Source: Anas platyrhynchos
Taxonomy: Eukaryota > Chordata > Aves > Anseriformes > Anatidae
Length of the DNA stretch: 64,000 nt
Assembly (NCBI RefSeq): GCF_047663525.1
Contig: NC_092587.1
Span: 142,533,001 to 142,597,000 of the forward strand
Reading direction: 5' to 3'
A program made the position numbers and the translations under genes. Below are positions 59,301 through 64,000 of this stretch, piece after piece. Positions within the stretch are counted from its first letter, which is position 1, and the number at the start of each line of letters is the position of its first letter. The notes beneath the pieces are model-generated. The model saw only the letters and a list, made by a program, of their open reading frames with translations. It did not search any database and was not told the origin of the DNA.

Positions 59301-61257
59301 CCAGTTTAAGATTTTGGACAGTAAGAGGTTCTCCTTAAAAGAAGAGAGATGTTTACTGCTAATCCACTTTTCTGTCTGTTGACACAATATCAAGTTCTTA
59401 GGAGACTAACGAGCTGTTTGTGTGTTGGCTAATGATGAACCACACTAATTCCTTTGCCAACTCTCCTCACACCAGTCACCACAGGGTGAAGTTTTACCAT
59501 TTTCCTTTTCTCAAATTTTAATTCCCCTTTGTTTACCAGTATCATAACTTTATTTTTCTTTTTTTTGGTCTCATTAAATTCTGCCCATACTTCAGCAATT
59601 TTGGTTTTTAAAGATCTCATTTGCAGCAATGTAGTAAGTGCACTGTTACTCATCTTTCTGCCTTGAGTATTGCAGACCCTTTTTGTTAATGGACACCTTT
59701 TAAGAATTATGCACTCCCTGTGCTGGTAACTCTTTATATCATACCAAAAGGAATTCTTGGAGGAGTGGCATCCTGGGAAAAGATATAGATGCATGTTTTT
59801 GGAATAGCCAAGAATTATATTTACACGTTTTTAGCAGTTCATTATTTGGGTTTGTATTATCACTGAAACACAAGGCAGGGGGAACCCTGTTTGTTACCCG
59901 CTAGATTGAAGTCAGTGGGAGCTCAGTTTGCAGAAGGCCTGAAAGATCAAGCTTGTAATTATTTAGTATTTAATGGGCTTGTCATTATAATGCTTTATTA
60001 AATCTAAATTGTATGTTTAGTGGAGCAAAGCAAAGGACAAGAGTAGCATCAACAATCTCCATGAAGGGTATCCAGCCTCTTGCTGGTTCTTTCAAAACGA
60101 ATTATGTTCCAGTTGGTGATCAGAGTAACATGGAGTGCTGTACGAGCAAACTTTAAAAATAGTAAAAAAATAAAAATAAAATATTTCTCATCTCAGATAA
60201 AGATGCTTATACTGATAAATGGATGTCTATATGTTTTTATGTATATTTGCTGTTTCTTATTTATATGTCCTACGCTCTCATCAAACCCTTATCAAAACAC
60301 CTTAGGTGTACAAAGAAAATTGTGGTTTTGAGCTTTTGTCTAGGATGACTGGTGTGAGAATCAGCCAAGGAAAAAATTTACAGCAAAAAGTAACTGGTAA
60401 TCTTTATGGAACATGCATATGGATTGTTCAAATTGCCTTTTAATATTTTATTGCTGGACCAATATTCCTTCCACTTTAAGCCCTCAAATCATCAATCAAA
60501 TCAATTAAAAATCAAGTGCTGTCCTATTGTCATGTGCAAGTGAGTCTTTTTTCTGTTTTCCTGTTTTTTTTATACCTTTTATGCTCAAGAAAGACCTTAC
60601 AGATATTTTGACCAATTATTCATTTTTTATTGCAGAATCTAAATTTAGAGTATTTACCTAAAACAACTAAACTGAGAATTAAGTAAACTGTGTGAGTGTC
60701 CTCTGATCTTCAAGCATGGAAAGCCAACTGAGACAGAGTACAAAGGCGGGATTGGACAGAAGAGTTGTCCAGCCATCAAAAGCCTTTCAATGAATGCTTC
60801 TAAAGAGAATTGTAAATCCCATTAATAAAACTACTAAATGAAATTGATACTAGTTTTCAAGAACAATCCATTTCACACATATAAAAATTCTAACAAGATG
60901 CATTATGAAAACTATGGGTTCTGGTCATGGAAATAACTTAGGATTCAACCGTATCTTACAAAGTTCACCGTGTCTTAGCAGAGAGAGTCATGGAAAAAAA
61001 CATTTGTCACCACAAATACTGCCAAGACTGGGTTTGATATTTAACCAGATCTTTCCTCAGTCCCAAAAGTGAGCATCCTAACCTGGCATAATAGTCTTCT
61101 TGCACTCATTACATTTGGAAGAGTATTCATTGGAGTAGCAGTCAGTGCAAAGTAGATGTTCCTCTTTTGCGGCAAAAGGCTTGTCCACCAATGAGTTCTT
61201 GCACTGGAAGCAGTGAAAGCAGGTTTCATGCCAGTGGCGGTCCTTGTAAGACAGATC
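56149..61257 (-). CDS. FHL2: FHL2, four-and-a-half LIM domain protein, partial (last four coding exons)
   Basis: Minus-strand exons 61257-61083, 59160-58991, 57988-57802 and 56300-56149 join in frame to 684 nt: 227 codons plus stop. With the about 52 missing N-terminal codons (beyond 64000) this makes 279 residues, the length of vertebrate FHL2. The paired zinc-binding CxxC/HxxC sets of LIM1 (second half) to LIM4 are visible, e.g. WHETCFICYRCQQPIG and WHKECFVCTGCKKQLSG. Known role: a scaffold and transcriptional co-regulator in heart and other tissues, shuttling between focal adhesions, sarcomere and nucleus, with partners such as beta-catenin, titin and androgen receptor. All four LIM segments are intact. 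Convergent with C2orf49. Confidence 0.97.
56301..57801 (-). other. FHL2: FHL2 intron before the LIM4 exon
   Basis: 1.5 kb unique sequence. No repeat or RNA gene recognised. Confidence 0.9.
57802..57988 (-). CDS. FHL2: FHL2 exon: LIM3
   Basis: Acceptor CCCATAAACAG before 57988, donor ATCAGTG/GTAGGT after 57802; 187 nt, phase 0 to 1. It encodes AITSGGVTYREQPWHKECFV and ends CAGCTNPISG. The open frame on either side of these limits is intron. Confidence 0.96.
57989..58990 (-). other. FHL2: FHL2 intron between LIM2 and LIM3 exons
   Basis: 1.0 kb unique sequence; the gene strand is A/G-rich in places. Nothing recognised. Confidence 0.9.
58991..59160 (-). CDS. FHL2: FHL2 exon: LIM2
   Basis: Acceptor CTCATTACAG before 59160, donor AAGAAG/GTAGTG after 58991; 170 nt, phase 1 to 0. 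It encodes TRKMEYKGNSWHETCFICYR, GTKSFIPKDNQNFCVPCYEK and CVQCKK, nearly identical to mammals. Confidence 0.96.
59161..61082 (-). other. FHL2: FHL2 intron between LIM1/2 and LIM2 exons
   Basis: 1.9 kb AT-rich sequence. A 121-codon minus-strand ORF (59429-59794) has no domain and no splice support. Confidence 0.9.
61083..61257 (-). CDS. FHL2: FHL2 exon: LIM1 second finger and start of LIM2
   Basis: Acceptor GGATTTCTATAG before 61257, donor CCAG/GTTAGG after 61083; 175 nt, phase 0 to 1. It encodes DLSYKDRHWHETCFHCFQCK and CTDCYSNEYSSKCNECKKTI, residues 53-110 of FHL2. Confidence 0.96.
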
Positions 61258-64000
61258 CTATAGAAATCCAAAACCACAGAGTAAACAGAACGAACAATTT
61301 GCACAACTGGAAGCTCAGAGCATGTAAACGTGTTCGGATCTGGATCACAGCCAGGAGTTAGGGCTTATTCCCACAGCTCAAGAAAACAGCATGTTCTAAT
61401 GAAGGTGAACTTATTTTGCCATGATTACCAAAAGCAGCTGATGACAACTGTCAGCCCTCTCTCAATTGAAGGTCAATTGAATTAAATTTCAGTTCGGTTA
61501 GGTATTTCCTCTGAGAATAAAGTCCTGGTTTTGAGTCAGGTTAGGACTTGTTAACTTTAGCAATATAACAACTCCCTCTATTTGTCTTAAGTATTTCCAA
61601 TTTCTAGGTCATTTTATAGCTGTTTGTTTCTGGACTGAAATCCCTTTCCCTTTCTGATAGTTCAACAGATTTACACCAAGGCATGCACGTGTGTGTGCTG
61701 TGACTGATTTTTACCAAGTCTTATATTTCTGTTTCAAATGTAAATCAGGTGCTTTGCTGGAGACTGAACGAACGCTCTGGAAGATGAGACCACACCGTAC
61801 CTGTAGCTGCTGATCCAGAACACTCCTGGCCAAGGGATTAGCACCTTGGAGCACCTAAGTATTTAAAATATCTCGCCAGTGGTACTTTTTAAAATTAAAA
61901 CAAAACAAACCAACACCAAAAAAGTTCTTCTAAGAACTGTGACTTCTGTGTTCGTGTTGTCATGAGTAGGAAATATAAAAATTAAGCAGAAATAATTTGT
62001 CAGGTTCAAGCTCGAGATCTGCTATATATTAATTAGAAGCACAGAATTGCCCTGGTTAACTGAAGGAAAGGAATGAGTTTTATATCTTTTTATTTTTTTC
62101 CCCTAATTGTATGAAGTAGAATGGAAACAATAGCTTGTGTCAGACCTACTCTGCTCCATGTAAGCATAGTCACATCACAGGTGACTCCAAACATGCAATC
62201 TTAGCCCAGAGCAAACAAATACTGTGGATTTAGGTTAGCCTAAAATAGCAACATGTTATGTCAGCAGGATCCTTGTTCTCAAAAATAGCTAACAGGAAAC
62301 ACTGAAATAGTTTTTGCATAGCTCAGCGGATGCGTAGTAATGTGCTAAACTATAGTAACTTCAGAAGAATTTGCGAAATGAAGAATCTCTCTTTGGACTA
62401 CTGAGCTGCTCACCTAGATTTCTTAGGTCACTGTGAGTAACAAGTAGTGTCCAATACGTCTTTTGTCTCTGAGAATGCAGCCCGAGAGAGAATATCTAAG
62501 CTTCATACTGTACGGCTTTCTGACAGTTGTTTACTCAGGTTGTCTATTTATTTCAAGGAAATCTTTTTGAAACAACCCAGATTTCTGACCAGAAAACCTT
62601 AGACTTTTCTAATAGAAAAATTAAAAACCAACCAAACAAACAAAAAACACGTCTTGTTTAGAAGTTATTTAACTTTTTTTCTTCTTTAAATTAAGTTGAA
62701 TAGCCTCAATCTGATCTCAAAGGAGAAAAATATTTTCATCAGAGAAATATAACATACAGCCAAGAGCGTTTTCCAAAATAAGAAATTTGCCTGCAAGAAA
62801 ACAGAATGACAACAGATCTGTTTTTCTTTCTATTGTAACAGGATAGATTCTTTTTTTTTTTTTTTTTTTTTCCTTCATTTTCTGCCTTTCTCCGTATTTT
62901 GCAATATTCTGCAAGCTAATGTTTATACCCCAAACTCACTCACTGATATTTCCTTTCATTTTGCCTTGTTGAATCAATAAAATGATACCATGCAGAAGGT
63001 CTGTTTCCTGTTGCAGGGGAATAATGAAGAAGAGGATTAGCTTTTGCTGATGCAATGTTTAATCTTTGAATCGATCACGATGGCAGATTGTATGGACACT
63101 ATTGGAGCAGGTCACAGTACCAGACACTTCATCGTGGCAAAGTGATGAGTCACAGCCACAACCCAAAGCAAGCAAGATCCAGACTGGTGCAAATAATCTT
63201 TAGCTAGCTTGGATGATTGCAGCAGCTGGTGTCATCGAATGTGGGGGATGTTTAGGATGTCTGGGTTGGACATGCCTGCGGCAGAGCATTGGCCAGGTGA
63301 AATGGTTATTGCTTTCTTTCTCTGAATCTGCCATCTGAAGCAGGGAAGTTCAAGGTACTGATGAAGCAGTTTGTGAGTTGTTTCATGGTTGTTCTTAGGT
63401 CAGTGCTACGAAGTCGGTGGCTATCAGGTTTTGTCTATGTCAGTACATTGCATATCCAACTGGAGCTGTTGGTGTGCACATAAATTACAGATTTATCGAT
63501 CTAGATCAGATTCTACACTGGAGAAGCTGCATCTGCAAAGACGACTTCAAGCTTGTCTGACTATTAGGCTGGTGCTCAGTTAAGCTGAAAGAGCATTAGA
63601 TTTACTCGAGGTTAGGCTAGCTGACAGGAACATAAACAAATCTGTTCCAGCAGAAGACACAAGTGATTTACTTGTAATTACTGTTTATTGCATGGATTTC
63701 CAGGAAGAACTAATAAAGACATTTGCTATTGTGGACTCACAACTAGAGTGCAGCCTTAAAATACTGATGAGTGTAACTTCTCAGCTGCTTTATGCAGCTT
63801 GAAAGAAATGAGTCCCTGATGCGACGTATTTTAACTAGTTTTTAATGAATCCTCTTATGTTTCCTAAAAGAAATCTGGAGAATGACTTTTTACCATCAGT
63901 CTGTGCATCTGGCTATGAAAACTGACAGCCACGTGCTCTCGTCAGATAAAGCACACACAAGCACAGATAACAGCCTGAAGAATTACCATAGATTGACATT
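61258..64000 (-). other. FHL2: FHL2 upstream intron (continues beyond the window)
   Basis: At least 2.7 kb with no FHL2 N-terminal exon; I looked for the first LIM1 finger and did not find it. Holds a T21 run (62851-62871) and unique sequence. Confidence 0.75.

Noticed and set aside
59429-59794. 121-codon minus-strand ORF in an FHL2 intron
   Set aside because: Lysine-rich from an A run, no domain, no splice sites that would join it to FHL2 in frame.
1-64000. CRISPR arrays, tRNA or rRNA genes, prokaryotic operons or phage modules
   Set aside because: Looked for and not seen; all signals are those of a bird nuclear genome.

Overview
The window is vertebrate nuclear DNA, almost certainly from a bird. 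It has GT-AG introns, at least ten CR1 LINE fragments with the avian-type 3' end, few other interspersed repeats, long homopolymer runs and short GC-rich promoter islands. Two CR1 copies (39.8 kb and 40.8 kb) resemble a form I associate with waterfowl or galliform genomes, but the species is not settled by this sequence. Phage, plasmid, CRISPR and operon features are absent.

Three protein genes are present, in the order known from human 2q12. (1) TGFBRAP1 (VPS3 homologue, CORVET subunit) is on the minus strand. Eleven coding exons run from the start codon at 38611 down to the stop at 9926, plus a probable non-coding first exon ending at 40405. The spliced reading frame is 862 codons plus stop, complete and without frameshift. 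(2) C2orf49 (ashwin, tRNA-ligase complex subunit) is on the plus strand, four coding exons from 41601 to 52171, 241 codons plus stop. (3) FHL2 (four-and-a-half LIM protein) is on the minus strand. Only the last four coding exons (61257 down to 56149, 227 codons) lie inside; the first about 52 codons are beyond the right edge.

Layout: 1-9.9 kb has no recognised gene and contains the TGFBRAP1 3' UTR (extent uncertain). 9.9-40.4 kb is TGFBRAP1, with CR1 insertions mainly in introns 2, 4 and 5. 40.2-41.8 kb is a head-to-head promoter region for TGFBRAP1 and C2orf49, now spread apart by CR1 sequence and a pure CCCTT pentanucleotide array. 41.6-53.7 kb is C2orf49. 53.7-55.4 kb is a convergent intergenic gap with one CR1. 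55.4-64 kb is FHL2.

The most interesting signals lie in the shared promoter. One is a perfect 16-bp palindrome containing the TFEB/CLEAR decamer upstream of an endolysosomal tethering gene. The others are a young CR1 whose 3' end appears to have seeded an 87-bp (CCCTT)n array directly beside the C2orf49 start. No wholly new multi-gene system was found.
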